A stretch of DNA of 24,889 nt, from the NCBI GenBank assembly GCA_023436115.1, contig JAEZKQ010000032.1:1-24889 (forward strand), in the 5' to 3' direction. Positions 13,774-21,189 of this stretch are shown here, piece by piece (positions within the stretch are counted from its first letter, which is position 1; every line of letters starts with the position of its first letter). The DNA is from Bacillota bacterium. Lineage in GTDB: Bacteria > Bacillota > Clostridia > Christensenellales > SZUA-584. The notes below the pieces were generated by a model. That model was not told the origin of the DNA and made no database searches. It saw only the letters and a list, made by a program, of their open reading frames with translations. A program made the translations under genes and the position numbers.

Positions 13774-14913
13774 TTATTCGGCGGTTAAGGGATTGAGTAT
13801 AAGCGAACTGAGCAGGGGCGAGTACACCTCAAAGTGAGACAGGGAACGACCGGGGAAGAAGCTGTTCAGATTATCCAGTGTATCGAACTCGGTGTTCATG
13901 AACATGCCATCGTAGCCCAACGTAGTGTTTGCTGTCTCAAAGTAGCCTGTGTAGGCATCTGTGCCTCCGTCTCCTGTGGTGTACCAGTTGGTGGCCTCAA
14001 AGTAGATGTATGGAATGCCCAAATACTTAAAGTCAGTGTGGTCACTCCAGTCGCCGGTGGTGGGAGAATAGACACAATCGTTGGCGGGCGCGGGATTTGC
14101 AACCGTCCATGGATTGGTGTAGAGTGCTTTTTCCTCAATGGCAGGGCCAGTGCCATTGGCGGCATAGTAGCCATCCAGATCGGAAGTGGTGTATACGGTG
14201 AAGCCCAGCGCTTCCGCCTTGGCGCAAGCAAGATCATAAGCTTCCGTCTGGGTCACTTCACCGGTTTCTTCGTCCTGAAAACCACCATATATGTTGGGGT
14301 AATCGCCGAAAGAGATGGCATCAATATTGACCATGAACAGGGTGGAAGCGATTTCTGCATCGGTCATGGACTCGGCGTACACGCGGGCGCCTACAAGGCC
14401 TACTTCCTCCGCATCGAAGAATACATATTTTACTGTGCACTGGGGCTGTTCGTTCACAAGTCCGCAGATGGTGGCCAGCAATAATGCCACGCCAGAGCCG
14501 TTGTCGCCGATACCGTCGCCGTCGTAGTGGGCGCCCACGATGATCTGCTTGGAGGCGTCCGCACCGATAACGGTGACAATAATATTTTGAACGGGGTATG
14601 TGTCGCCCAAGTCGCCCTGTCCGTTCTCCGTTACGCAGGTAATCTGCTCATCGGTGTAGCCCGCATTCTTTAGCTCTGATAGTATCCAATTTACAGTGGC
14701 TTCGTGGGTGTTGTTTTCGTCGGGGCTTTCGCCATCGGCCACCACATTTCGATTATTGAAGTTAACGCCGATATATTCCAGATACGCCTGTGACTGCTGA
14801 GAGAAGTCATAGGGCAGAGCCGCATCCTCAGTTAATTCCGCTGTACAACCCAGCAAAAACAGCATCATCATAGTCACAACCACAACCAGAGAGATAACCT
14901 TTCTACTTATTAG
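13774..14913 (-). CDS. M28-family zinc peptidase, lipoprotein
   Basis: A secreted, lipid-anchored metallopeptidase of the M28 (aminopeptidase Y/PSMA-like) family. Numbered from the GTG at 14883, zinc ligands and catalytic residues are readable: His119 (GAHYDGDG), Asp127 (IGDNGSG), Glu159-Glu160 (FDAEEVGLVG), Asp188 (NIDAIS) and His282 (DWSDHTDF). LFLLGC is the lipobox. The GTG start would leave a signal peptide without positive charge and without a binding site. AAGGAGG lies nine bases before an in-frame ATA at 14911-14913, which adds ISRKVISLVV and makes a normal lipoprotein signal. I place the start there. The gene appears more GC-rich than its neighbours, so recent acquisition is possible. 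Likely role: trimming peptides outside the membrane. Confidence 0.85.
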   Translation of the reverse strand, partial: LISRKVISLVVVVTMMMLFLLGCTAELTEDAALPYDFSQQSQAYLEYIGVNFNNRNVVADGESPDENNTHEATVNWILSELKNAGYTDEQITCVTENGQGDLGDTYPVQNIIVTVIGADASKQIIVGAHYDGDGIGDNGSGVALLLATICGLVNEQPQCTVKYVFFDAEEVGLVGARVYAESMTDAEIASTLFMVNIDAISFGDYPNIYGGFQDEETGEVTQTEAYDLACAKAEALGFTVYTTSDLDGYYAANGTGPAIEEKALYTNPWTVANPAPANDCVYSPTTGDWSDHTDFKYLGIPYIYFEATNWYTTGDGGTDAYTGYFETANTTLGYDGMFMNTEFDTLDNLNSFFPGRSLSHFEVYSPLLSSLILNPLTAE

Positions 14914-14985
14914 CTTGTACCTCCTTGTTTGATGTGGAGAATGTATACTCCTCCTGTTGGCATGTCTCTTAGCCTATTGTTTGCA

Positions 14986-15014
14986 TTCATACTTATGTCT
15001 AAATAATATCACAA
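14986..15014 (-). promoter_or_regulatory. Probable M28 peptidase promoter
   Basis: On the minus strand TTGTGA (15014-15009), 17-base spacer, TATGAA (14991-14986), giving a leader of about 65 bases. Both boxes deviate from consensus, so this is moderate evidence. Confidence 0.4.
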
Positions 15015-15154
15015 ATATGTATTAATAGCAATTTTACCAGTAATCGATAATTTTCGCCATCCCTGAGCCCTATTTACCCCCGTTTCGCGTTACTATTTCT
15101 TAAAAAGCATGAAAAAGCGCCTCTTGAATTCGTAGACAAAAATCGTTTTGTGTT
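15015..15154. other. Intergenic region upstream of the tRNA-tail repeat
   Basis: With the promoter and leader at 14914-15014, and the repeat that follows, this completes a gap of ~400 bases between the M28 gene and tRNA-Ser. Nothing further is recognisable here. Confidence 0.45.
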
Positions 15155-15279
15155 TGGTGGAGAGAGTGGGATTCGCTCCGCTCCCTGTGGTCGCTATCAC
15201 GCCGTCTCGCTAAAAACGTGCCATTGGCTCGTTTTTCCCGCACACGCGGGTCGCTCGCGTTCGAATCCTGCCTATACCA
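15155..15279. repeat. Chimeric repeat flanked by two outward-facing tRNA 3' ends
   Basis: The left edge (15155-15175, minus) repeats the T-arm and acceptor end of the adjacent tRNA-Ser, ending CTCTCTCCACCA with one change. The right edge (15259-15279, plus) reads GTTCGAATCCTGCCTATACC plus A, the T-loop and CCA end of a different tRNA. Between them are ~83 GC-rich bases with hairpins (AAAAACG...CGTTTTT at about 15212-15236; GCGGGTCGCTCGCG nearby). No complete tRNA can be folded from it. Similar tRNA-linked sequences occur beside tRNAs in other Firmicutes, to my recollection. It is probably a tRNA-derived intergenic element. Confidence 0.55.
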
Positions 15280-15320
15280 AAATGAAAAGGCACACCTAAC
15301 GGCATGCCCATTCATTTTGG
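15277..15320. repeat. 10-bp inverted repeat linking the chimeric repeat to tRNA-Ser
   Basis: CCAAAATGAA (15277-15286) and TTCATTTTGG (15311-15320) are exact reverse complements. Each begins or ends in the CCA/TGG of a tRNA tail: the fragment on the left and tRNA-Ser on the right. A 24-base loop separates them. Confidence 0.6.
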
Positions 15321-15407
15321 CGGAGAGAGTGGGATTCGAACCCACGGTTGCTTGCGCAACACCGGTTTTCAAGACCGGCACTTTAAACCAGGCTCAGACA
15401 TCTCTCC
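15318..15407 (-). tRNA. tRNA-Ser (anticodon UGA)
   Basis: A complete 90-nt class II tRNA on the minus strand. The acceptor stem is GGAGAGA with TCTCTCC, then G and an encoded CCA. The anticodon arm is CCGGT-CTTGAAA-ACCGG with TGA at positions 34-36. The long variable arm GTTGC-GCAA-GCAAC is diagnostic of serine, and the T-arm is GTGGG-TTCGAAT-CCCAC. A consensus promoter lies 18 bases upstream. Confidence 0.97.
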
Positions 15408-15424
15408 ATATCGAAGCAGAAATT

Positions 15425-15454
15425 AGTATAGCAAAAATAAGTCTTAGCAGTCAA
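15425..15454 (-). promoter_or_regulatory. tRNA-Ser promoter
   Basis: On the minus strand TTGACT (15454-15449), 18-base spacer, TATACT (15430-15425). The predicted start near 15418 is ~11 bases before the tRNA 5' end. Confidence 0.75.
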
Positions 15455-15556
15455 GTGGCAGAACACATTTTAAGTCTGTGTTTGGATTCCATTTGGAATT
15501 ATGGTTAGGTAATTTTTCATCAATATTATTCGGCGTTGTCTTAAGCGGTATCTGCC

Positions 15557-15601
15557 AGGCACAATAAAACCATCGCACTATCCGATGGTTTTATTGTGCC
15601 T
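15557..15601. terminator. Perfect 19-bp inverted repeat, bidirectional terminator
   Basis: Bases 15557-15575 and 15583-15601 are exact reverse complements with a 7-base loop (CACTATC). The core CCATCG/CGATGG followed by TTTTATT works as an intrinsic terminator on either strand. It lies 73 bases beyond the stop of the acidic lipoprotein gene. The perfect outer extension is longer than a terminator needs. Confidence 0.75.
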
Positions 15602-15673
15602 ATGCCCAAAGCCGTTTTTATACTGTGGGTATAGGCTATTGCTATACGAGGTTTCACAATACTATCATTGTTT

Positions 15674-16462
15674 TTATTGCGCAACCGCAAAATAGAGCTC
15701 TCTTGCCTTTTCGGCCACGATGTCTCCGTCATACCAAGTTAAATGGAACAGATATTCACTTTCGTCGTAGTTCTTCAGAACAGTGAAAAGGCTTTTTCTA
15801 CGTACGGTATCTCCGGGCTTCGGGCGATCGTTTGAAGCATCGTCACTCAATTCGTATGCGTTGCCTACGCCAATATAGGACATGCCACCATCCGTTTCAA
15901 ACCCGGTTGTCTCTATTGCGTTCGCGCTCCAATATATAGACGGAACTGTTATACCGTATTCGGAAGCCGTGTAATCCGGCGAAAAATAGATTTCGTATTC
16001 TATAATCCCGTACTCGATGTCACGCGCTTGGTCCTCGGAAAGAGAAAGATCCATGATGCCGCTATAAGAGTCAATCGCCGTTTGAACCTCAGCTTGATCG
16101 CGGCTGACATTGAGAATACGGACATAAAAGGGCTCATATTCGTCGCTTGTGTAGTTTTTTGCCTGATAATAAACCCATTGACCCAGTGGAACAGCATTCT
16201 CCTTCGTGTTATAAGGGGTCGCATCTTTGGCATCGATGCTCAGAGTTGCCGGGCCTTCGGGTTTGGCTGTTCCGCTTTCCTCCGGCTCTTCTGCTTCTGC
16301 CTGTGGCGATGCAACTTCGATTTCATCGCTTTCCTCTATCGATTCTTCGGGGGATTCCGCTGCCGGCCTTTCGGGGAATTCAATGACCTGCCTGTTCGAG
16401 CAAGCAGAAAGCAGGCTAATCATCACTAAAAGAGTGATCAGAATACATAGGGTTTTTTTCAT
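15674..16462 (-). CDS. Acidic lipoprotein, function unknown
   Basis: A 262-residue surface lipoprotein. Signal: Lys2-Lys3, a hydrophobic core, LLSAC lipobox with Cys21. A low-complexity acidic linker (about residues 30-72, many Glu, Ser, Pro) acts as a spacer from the membrane. A folded domain of ~185 residues follows, rich in Tyr, Asp and aromatic beta-strand text (LGQWVYYQAKNY, YEPFYVRILNVSRDQAEVQ). VPLGQWVYY and the alternating pattern suggest a DUF4352-like or immunoglobulin-like beta sandwich, but I cannot assign it firmly. GGAG lies seven to eight bases before ATG. Single gene with its own promoter and terminator. Confidence 0.82.
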   Translation of the reverse strand: MKKTLCILITLLVMISLLSACSNRQVIEFPERPAAESPEESIEESDEIEVASPQAEAEEPEESGTAKPEGPATLSIDAKDATPYNTKENAVPLGQWVYYQAKNYTSDEYEPFYVRILNVSRDQAEVQTAIDSYSGIMDLSLSEDQARDIEYGIIEYEIYFSPDYTASEYGITVPSIYWSANAIETTGFETDGGMSYIGVGNAYELSDDASNDRPKPGDTVRRKSLFTVLKNYDESEYLFHLTWYDGDIVAEKARELYFAVAQ

Positions 16463-16594
16463 TTTTTCTCCTTCGCATATCTTTATTCATCTATAAAAGG
16501 CAAATGGCAATAACTTTTGCGATCACTGTAAAAAAACAATCTTCTTATAACTGCCTTTTTAGTGCATAGATGCGCAAAAGAACAAAGCCTTCAA

Positions 16595-16622
16595 ATTATA
16601 CCATAATAACCCTAAAATTCAA
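16595..16622 (-). promoter_or_regulatory. Promoter of the acidic lipoprotein gene
   Basis: On the minus strand TTGAAT (16622-16617), 16-base spacer, TATAAT (16600-16595). The predicted start near 16588 leaves a leader of ~125 bases before the ATG at 16462. The -35 box lies ~26 bases past the stop of the upstream HD-domain gene. Confidence 0.65.
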
Positions 16623-16647
16623 CAATATTATTCACGAGGATGAACGA

Positions 16648-17133
16648 CTAAATGCCAAACATCAAGGCGCTTAACGCTTTGCCTGTCTGCGTCTTAAAAT
16701 GCTTGCGAAGCAGCATCTGATAAGCGGCGCTAGAGAACTCGCCCTCGTCATAGTTTACCAGAAAATCCGCTTCGATAATGATCTGATGGCATAGGTCGTT
16801 AATGCCCGTATAGGTGTGGTGATGAGCGATAATGAAGCACACGCGGTCAATCAGATCCGTATCGTTGGTGCAGCGTTTTAGTATAGGCAGAGCGATGGAC
16901 GGACCTTCTTTTTCCTGAAGCTTGCCGCCGCAATTACCGTATACGGCCTCGCAATGCTTAATGGCGATGTCGTGCAGAACGGCTGAAACACAGATAATGA
17001 GCATCTCTTCGTCCGCAACATTTTCACGGCCCGCGATGCATCGGGCCAAACCGTAGACCTTAAGGGCGTGATTGATTCGCCTCGTATCGCTGCCGTTAAG
17101 TGCTATCATTTCATATATGGTATTATCAATCAT
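16648..17133 (-). CDS. HD-domain phosphohydrolase-like protein
   Basis: A 161-residue protein of the HD superfamily of metal-dependent phosphohydrolases. The metal ligands can be followed: His22 (RRINHALKV), His54-Asp55 (AVLHDIAIKH), His104-His106 (IIAHHHTYTG) and Asp123 (EADFLVNYDE). EKEGPSIALPILKR lies between. Small stand-alone HD proteins of this type act on nucleotides or related phosphate esters, but the substrate cannot be read here. ATG follows GAGGCGGGG by seven bases. A TATAAT box at 17170-17165 probably belongs to its promoter, with a weak -35. Single gene. Confidence 0.88.
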   Translation of the reverse strand: MIDNTIYEMIALNGSDTRRINHALKVYGLARCIAGRENVADEEMLIICVSAVLHDIAIKHCEAVYGNCGGKLQEKEGPSIALPILKRCTNDTDLIDRVCFIIAHHHTYTGINDLCHQIIIEADFLVNYDEGEFSSAAYQMLLRKHFKTQTGKALSALMFGI

Positions 17134-17299
17134 ATGCGACCCCGCCTCGTCGTTTGTTGATATTATTATAGCGCGTCTGGATAATAATGAAAGGACAAAA
17201 TGTCGTTGGAGATAATGTTCTGATAAGGAAGCTTTAAAGCGTCAGCGTGCAGTATTTAACGAAAGATAAGCATCGATGGGCTTCAGTCGATAAAAGAAG

Positions 17300-17329
17300 G
17301 GCGCTTAAGATTATCCTAAGCGCCTTTTT
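17300..17329 (+). terminator. Orphan + strand terminator
   Basis: GGCGCTTA (17300-17307) and TAAGCGCC (17317-17324) form a perfect 8-bp stem followed by TTTTT. No coding gene precedes it on this strand for more than 150 bases. Confidence 0.75.
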
Positions 17330-17494
17330 CACAAAACAGGGGATTCATTGACCTCATTATAGCATAAACAGAGTCCCAAAAAACGGACACATCTTTGTGA
17401 GAAGCACTTTAGTTTTATTCGCAGTCAAACAGTGATATTTAGCAGACTGTATAATACAAAAATGGATACAAGTCATTACATTCATAGCATGGGG

Positions 17495-17523
17495 TTGAAC
17501 GCCCCCTAAGTCGATGATATAAT
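17495..17523 (+). promoter_or_regulatory. Promoter of the UPF0316-LOG-ACT operon
   Basis: TTGAAC (17495-17500), 17-base spacer, TATAAT (17518-17523). The start near 17530 leaves a short leader to ATG at 17548. A second TATAAT at 17450-17455 lacks a matching -35. Confidence 0.75.
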
Positions 17524-17547
17524 GTCAGCCAGCAAAGGAGTTAATTC

Positions 17548-18081
17548 ATGGAGTTTTTAACGCAACCTAGTATATGGTTATATCTGTTCATTTTCTTTGG
17601 TAAAATTGCAGAGGTGGCTGTGTCCACGGTCCGTATCGTGCTCATTAATCGCGGTGAACGGGTAAAAGGCTCGATCACAGGCTTTTTTGAGGTATCGCTG
17701 TGGCTTGTGGTAACGGGAACGGTACTTGTCGGGTTCCAGGAGGATATCATCCGCTGTATTATTTTCGCAGTGGCTTTTGCGCTGGGAAACTATGTGGGCT
17801 CATGGATGGAAGGCAAGCTGGCATTTGGTCTTTGTTCGATACAGGTGATTGTATCGAAAGATGAATCCGCGGAAAAGCTGGTGCAGGAACTTCGTGAGAA
17901 TAATTTCGGTGTAACGATGATGGCGGGTGAAGGCAAAACTGGGCCGCGTGAAATTTTGCTTCTTCACCTTAAAAGAAAGCGTATACCCGCGGCGATCGCT
18001 CTGATCAAATCAAAGCTCAACAACGCGGTGATTACAGTCAACGATGTCCGTGTCGTGAACGGCGGTTATATAAAGAAATGA
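17548..18081 (+). CDS. UPF0316 membrane protein (DUF5698/DUF2179)
   Basis: A 177-residue protein of the UPF0316 family. Three membrane helices occupy residues 8-90 (IWLYLFIFFGKIAEVAVSTV begins the first, with the conserved VRIVLINRGER after it). A cytoplasmic DUF2179 domain of ~75 residues follows (GVTMMAGEGKTGPREILLLHLKRKRIP). DUF2179 is thought to bind a small ligand, but function is unproven. AAAGGAG lies eight bases before ATG. Its stop overlaps the next start by four bases, so it is translationally coupled to the LOG-family gene. Confidence 0.93.
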   Translation: MEFLTQPSIWLYLFIFFGKIAEVAVSTVRIVLINRGERVKGSITGFFEVSLWLVVTGTVLVGFQEDIIRCIIFAVAFALGNYVGSWMEGKLAFGLCSIQVIVSKDESAEKLVQELRENNFGVTMMAGEGKTGPREILLLHLKRKRIPAAIALIKSKLNNAVITVNDVRVVNGGYIKK

Positions 18082-18668
18082 AAAACATATGTGTATTTGC
18101 ATCGGGCAGTTTACATCTTGACGAAATCTATGTGAAAGAGGCTGAAAAGCTTGGCGGCCTTATGGCCCAAAACGGTATGAGCATGATCTTCGGCGGCGGC
18201 GGCGATGGCCTCATGGGTGCTGTGGCACGAGGCGCAGCCGCAGCAGGCGGATGTATTATCGGTATTATTCCGGAGATTCTCAATATTGAAGGCATCGTTT
18301 TTGAAAGCTGTACGGAGCTTTTTGTGACAAAAGACCTGCGTGAGAGAAAAGCGATGATGGACCAAAAGGCTGATGCGTTCATCGCACTGCCGGGTGGCTT
18401 TGGTACGTTGGAGGAGCTGCTCGAGATCATCACGCTGCGGCACTTAGGCTGCCACCATAAGCCCATTGCCGTGGTCAACACGAACGGTTTTTATAACAAT
18501 TTACAGCAACAATTCGAAGAATCGGTTCGGCAGGGTTTTGCCGCTGTGGAGGCATGCAGCGTATTTAAGATTTGCACCGATTCCACTGAGGCATTAAAAT
18601 ATATCTGCAGTGATGACGCGTTGCGTCCATACATAAAAAATAAACTAATGAAAAGACCGGAGAAATAA
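18078..18668 (+). CDS. LOG-family protein (TIGR00730 Rossmann fold)
   Basis: A 196-residue member of the LOG family, whose characterised members release free base from nucleoside 5'-monophosphates (cytokinin-activating phosphoribohydrolases). The signature PGGFGTLEELLEIIT is at about residues 103-117, with the conserved RERK (88-91) before it and FGGGGDGLMGAVARGA near the N terminus. Both catalytic Arg and Glu of the family are present. Length is typical. Its ATG overlaps the UPF0316 stop (ATGA). It is the middle gene of a three-gene operon. In bacteria the real substrate is often unknown, so nucleotide hydrolysis is inferred. Confidence 0.94.
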   Translation: MKNICVFASGSLHLDEIYVKEAEKLGGLMAQNGMSMIFGGGGDGLMGAVARGAAAAGGCIIGIIPEILNIEGIVFESCTELFVTKDLRERKAMMDQKADAFIALPGGFGTLEELLEIITLRHLGCHHKPIAVVNTNGFYNNLQQQFEESVRQGFAAVEACSVFKICTDSTEALKYICSDDALRPYIKNKLMKRPEK

Positions 18669-18669
18669 A

Positions 18670-18939
18670 ATGAGAGCTATTCTGACAGTAACGGGAAAAG
18701 ATAAAACAGGTATTATCGCGGGGGTATCAGCGGCGCTTAGCGCTTATGGCGTCAATATACTCGATATTAGCCAGACAGTGCTTCAAGAATACTTCGCTAT
18801 GATCATGCTTGTGGATTTGGACAACTGCTCTGTGTCATTTGCAGAGCTTTCCGACAAACTTAATGAAAAAGGCAAGGACATCTGTATGGATATAAGAATC
18901 ATGCGCGAGGAAATATTCGACGCCATGCATCGGCTGTAA
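18670..18939 (+). CDS. ACT-domain protein (UPF0237)
   Basis: An 89-residue single ACT domain of the UPF0237 family. It starts RAILTVTGKDKTGIIAGVSAALSAYGVNILDISQTV, the family's ligand-binding core, and ends in REEIFDAMHRL, a near-exact family tail. It follows the LOG gene by one base and ends the operon before the shared terminator. UPF0237 genes usually stand next to a UPF0210 (PFL-like) gene; none is seen here. ACT domains bind amino acids and related small ligands, so it is likely a sensor, but its partner is unknown. Confidence 0.93.
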   Translation: MRAILTVTGKDKTGIIAGVSAALSAYGVNILDISQTVLQEYFAMIMLVDLDNCSVSFAELSDKLNEKGKDICMDIRIMREEIFDAMHRL

Positions 18940-18943
18940 ACAA

Positions 18944-18978
18944 AAAAGAGTCTTTGCTTTACTGCAGAGGCTCTTTTT
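18944..18978. terminator. Bidirectional terminator between ACT and serpin genes
   Basis: AAAAGAGTCTTTGC and GCAGAGGCTCTTTTT pair along most of their length around TTTACT. A and T runs flank both sides and serve the ACT gene on + and the serpin on -. Confidence 0.82.
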
Positions 18979-19002
18979 AATATACTTTTTTCGTTTGTTA
19001 AA

Positions 19003-20265
19003 TTATTCCGCCGTTGGGTCGTTGACGGCGCCCATGAATGATATCGTACCGTCTTCAAGCGAATAGATGGCAAACACGAAGGGGCGGTCGGCGTAGAACT
19101 TGGCCGGTTCCTCTTCCATGGGGGCGGCTCCTTCCGATGCTACCGCCATGGTGACCGCCGCGGCTTCTGCGCCCAGTTCATCCACGCGTATGTAACATTT
19201 GTGGAGAACTTCGCCGATATAGATTTCATTCGGCTCCTGCGTCATCGCCGAAAAATCGGCATCGGAAATGCTGAACGCACGGCCCATGCCCATATCTGTC
19301 AGCGTATCTTTAAGCTTCGTGAAATAGGAGAACTCAAATTTGGGAAGCTTGATCCAAACCTCCTGCTCTACGGCATCTTCTAAGGCCTTTGAGAAAGTAT
19401 CCGCATTTAGCGTCTTTAGCATATCGGAAATTTTCTTGCCCTCCGCCGGAAGCAGGAAAGCCATCGCGTATTGCCCTTCATCATCGTCGCTCTTAAAATT
19501 GAGTGTGATCATGGAAAAATCGTCGTTTTGATAGTAAGGCACCCACCAGTCGCTGTGCATGAACGGAGCGGTGACTTGACCACCCGGCGAGGTAAAAACA
19601 TCATCCCATGTATTGTTCGCGTCAAACGGCCTCTCCCAATCACCCAAATAGTACAGCGCGTTGGCGAGTACGATGCGCGTCTCATCTGGCAGCTCTTCAC
19701 TGATAATATCGCTGATACGTCCGTGTGTTTTTTCTTTTGCCCAACCATTTACGGCATCTTTCGCGCCGGGTATCACGAGCGGGAATGCGTCTGCCATAAA
19801 CTCTTCCGTACAGGTATTCACAAAATCATCCGAGAATGTGTATTCCTTGCTGAGCCAAATCGCATTGGCAGCTTCCATGCCGCCTGTATTCGCCCGCCAC
19901 ATCAGAGACCGACATGCATCGATGATTGCCTCATCACTAAGATCTGTTAAGCCGAGGGTCGTTGCCATAGCCGCAGCGGTATCGCCGGCTGCGCCCGCGC
20001 GTGTCATGCATAAAGCCAGCTCAATACTGGAGGGGGAGAACGCAAAGTTATTTTCCGTATCATACAGTAGCGATGCGGCCTTAAAGCCAAAGCCATTGAC
20101 GGCATTTACGAAACCAGTATCCAGAGGCACTATGGGCTGTGTTTTCAATACGGCATGGTGACTCATCGCGTCGCCTGATGGGTCTTGGTTATTCTGGATG
20201 CCCGTCGAAGAGCAGGCGCTCAGCACCATGATCATACCCAGTATCATAAACACTAACTTCTTCAT
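19003..20265 (-). CDS. Serpin, surface lipoprotein
   Basis: A 420-residue serpin, a suicide inhibitor of serine or cysteine proteases. The signal ends in the lipobox VLSAC (Cys18), so it is lipid-anchored outside the cell. Serpin text is plain: NNFAFSPSSIELALCMTRAGA, VLANALYYLGDWERPFD, the hinge ELGAEAAAVTMAVA and the closing KFYADRPFVFAIYS. The small-residue hinge (GAEAAAVT) is of the inhibitory type. The reactive loop after it, SEGAAPMEEEPAKF, seems about five residues longer than in alpha-1-antitrypsin, so P1 cannot be named and the target protease is unknown. AGGAGAG lies nine bases before ATG. It probably shields the cell from host or competitor proteases, as proposed for other gut bacterial serpins. 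Confidence 0.95.
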   Translation of the reverse strand: MKKLVFMILGMIMVLSACSSTGIQNNQDPSGDAMSHHAVLKTQPIVPLDTGFVNAVNGFGFKAASLLYDTENNFAFSPSSIELALCMTRAGAAGDTAAAMATTLGLTDLSDEAIIDACRSLMWRANTGGMEAANAIWLSKEYTFSDDFVNTCTEEFMADAFPLVIPGAKDAVNGWAKEKTHGRISDIISEELPDETRIVLANALYYLGDWERPFDANNTWDDVFTSPGGQVTAPFMHSDWWVPYYQNDDFSMITLNFKSDDDEGQYAMAFLLPAEGKKISDMLKTLNADTFSKALEDAVEQEVWIKLPKFEFSYFTKLKDTLTDMGMGRAFSISDADFSAMTQEPNEIYIGEVLHKCYIRVDELGAEAAAVTMAVASEGAAPMEEEPAKFYADRPFVFAIYSLEDGTISFMGAVNDPTAE

Positions 20266-20415
20266 ATAAGTCTCTCCTGAATTCTTGATATTTCTGATTT
20301 TACCATTTCAGACGGATGAATTAAATATAAAGTTCCAATTTAAGAAACGAAATGGGGCATTAAACGTATAATAGAAGTACTCATAAATTCTAAAATACGA
20401 TGGGGAGGTCATGTG

Positions 20416-21189
20416 ATGACAGCCATAAAGACGGGCATCGCGTTCGGGGGCGGCGGGACACGTGGAATTGCCCACATAGGGGCCATACGTGTTTTTCAGG
20501 AAAATAACATCACGTTTGATCTGGTGGCAGGTAATTCGGCAGGGGCGATCGCGGGTGCCCTATATGCCGCAGACATACCATGGGAAAGGCTTTATGAATT
20601 CGTCCTCAATATCAAAGATAAAAGTGTGCTGCCAAAGCGTCCGCACTTACTTTCCTATATGAGCCCGGAAATTATTGAAAGGCTTACGGATTATTTTTTA
20701 AAGGACCTATGCTTTAGTGATTTGCATCGGCCATTTTGCGCAGTGGCAGTGGATTTGAAGAAGGGGACATTAGAGACGCTTTGTGAAGGCAGCGTATCTA
20801 AGGCCGTTTCAGCAAGCTGTGCCGTTCCGGGCGTGTTTCAGCCTGTTTGTATCGGAGATAAGATTTATATAGACGGAGGTACGCTGCGCAGTATTCCCAC
20901 GCGGGAATTAAGGGACATGGGTGCCGATGTCGTGGTGGGTATCAATCTCAATGCGGACAGGAGCCGCGGTACAGAAAGCTTAAAACGCATTGACGTTTTT
21001 TTAACTGCATATAACTTAAACGCCAATATCAACAGCCTCGTTTGTGAAAAGGATGCTGATTTGATGCTGCGCCCTGAGCTTAATGGCCACGCACGGCATA
21101 GTCTGAAGAACGTAGAAGAGATGTTAAAGCTAGGTGAAAATGCAGCGCGCGACCATTTAAACGAAATTAAAGAGCTGATTTGCTCTTAA
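20416..21189 (+). CDS. Patatin-like phospholipase (RssA/YlbK type)
   Basis: A 257-residue patatin-like hydrolase. The oxyanion loop GGGGTRGIAHIG is at residues 11-22, the nucleophile elbow GNSAG (Ser) at about 40-44 and the catalytic Asp in YIDGGTLRSIP at ~155. The Ser-Asp dyad is therefore complete. GGGGAGG lies upstream; both GTG (20413) and ATG (20416) are in frame, and the ATG has better spacing. No signal peptide, so cytoplasmic or membrane-associated. Substrate likely membrane lipid or an acyl ester, not shown here. A TATAAT at 20367-20372 may be its -10, without a good -35. No terminator is obvious. Confidence 0.93.
   Translation: MTAIKTGIAFGGGGTRGIAHIGAIRVFQENNITFDLVAGNSAGAIAGALYAADIPWERLYEFVLNIKDKSVLPKRPHLLSYMSPEIIERLTDYFLKDLCFSDLHRPFCAVAVDLKKGTLETLCEGSVSKAVSASCAVPGVFQPVCIGDKIYIDGGTLRSIPTRELRDMGADVVVGINLNADRSRGTESLKRIDVFLTAYNLNANINSLVCEKDADLMLRPELNGHARHSLKNVEEMLKLGENAARDHLNEIKELICS

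Larger units (their letters stand above)
17134..17547. other. Intergenic region between HD and UPF0316 genes
   Basis: About 414 bases. They contain the HD gene's -10 box (17165-17170, minus), a + strand terminator at 17300-17329 and the promoter at 17495-17523. No gene is visible upstream of the terminator on + (only a 16-codon frame at 17188), so the terminator may end a small untranslated RNA or be left from a lost gene. Confidence 0.5.

Noticed and set aside
13834..14484. 216-codon + strand frame
   Set aside because: Antisense shadow of the M28 peptidase, whose zinc-site residues are all on the other strand.
15155..15279. A second complete tRNA
   Set aside because: Only 3' tails are present; no D-arm or anticodon arm can be folded with them.
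15100..15508. Frames reading through the tRNA-Ser region on both strands
   Set aside because: Their text (for example VGSNPTLSAK) is the usual artefact of translating tRNA and flanking repeats.
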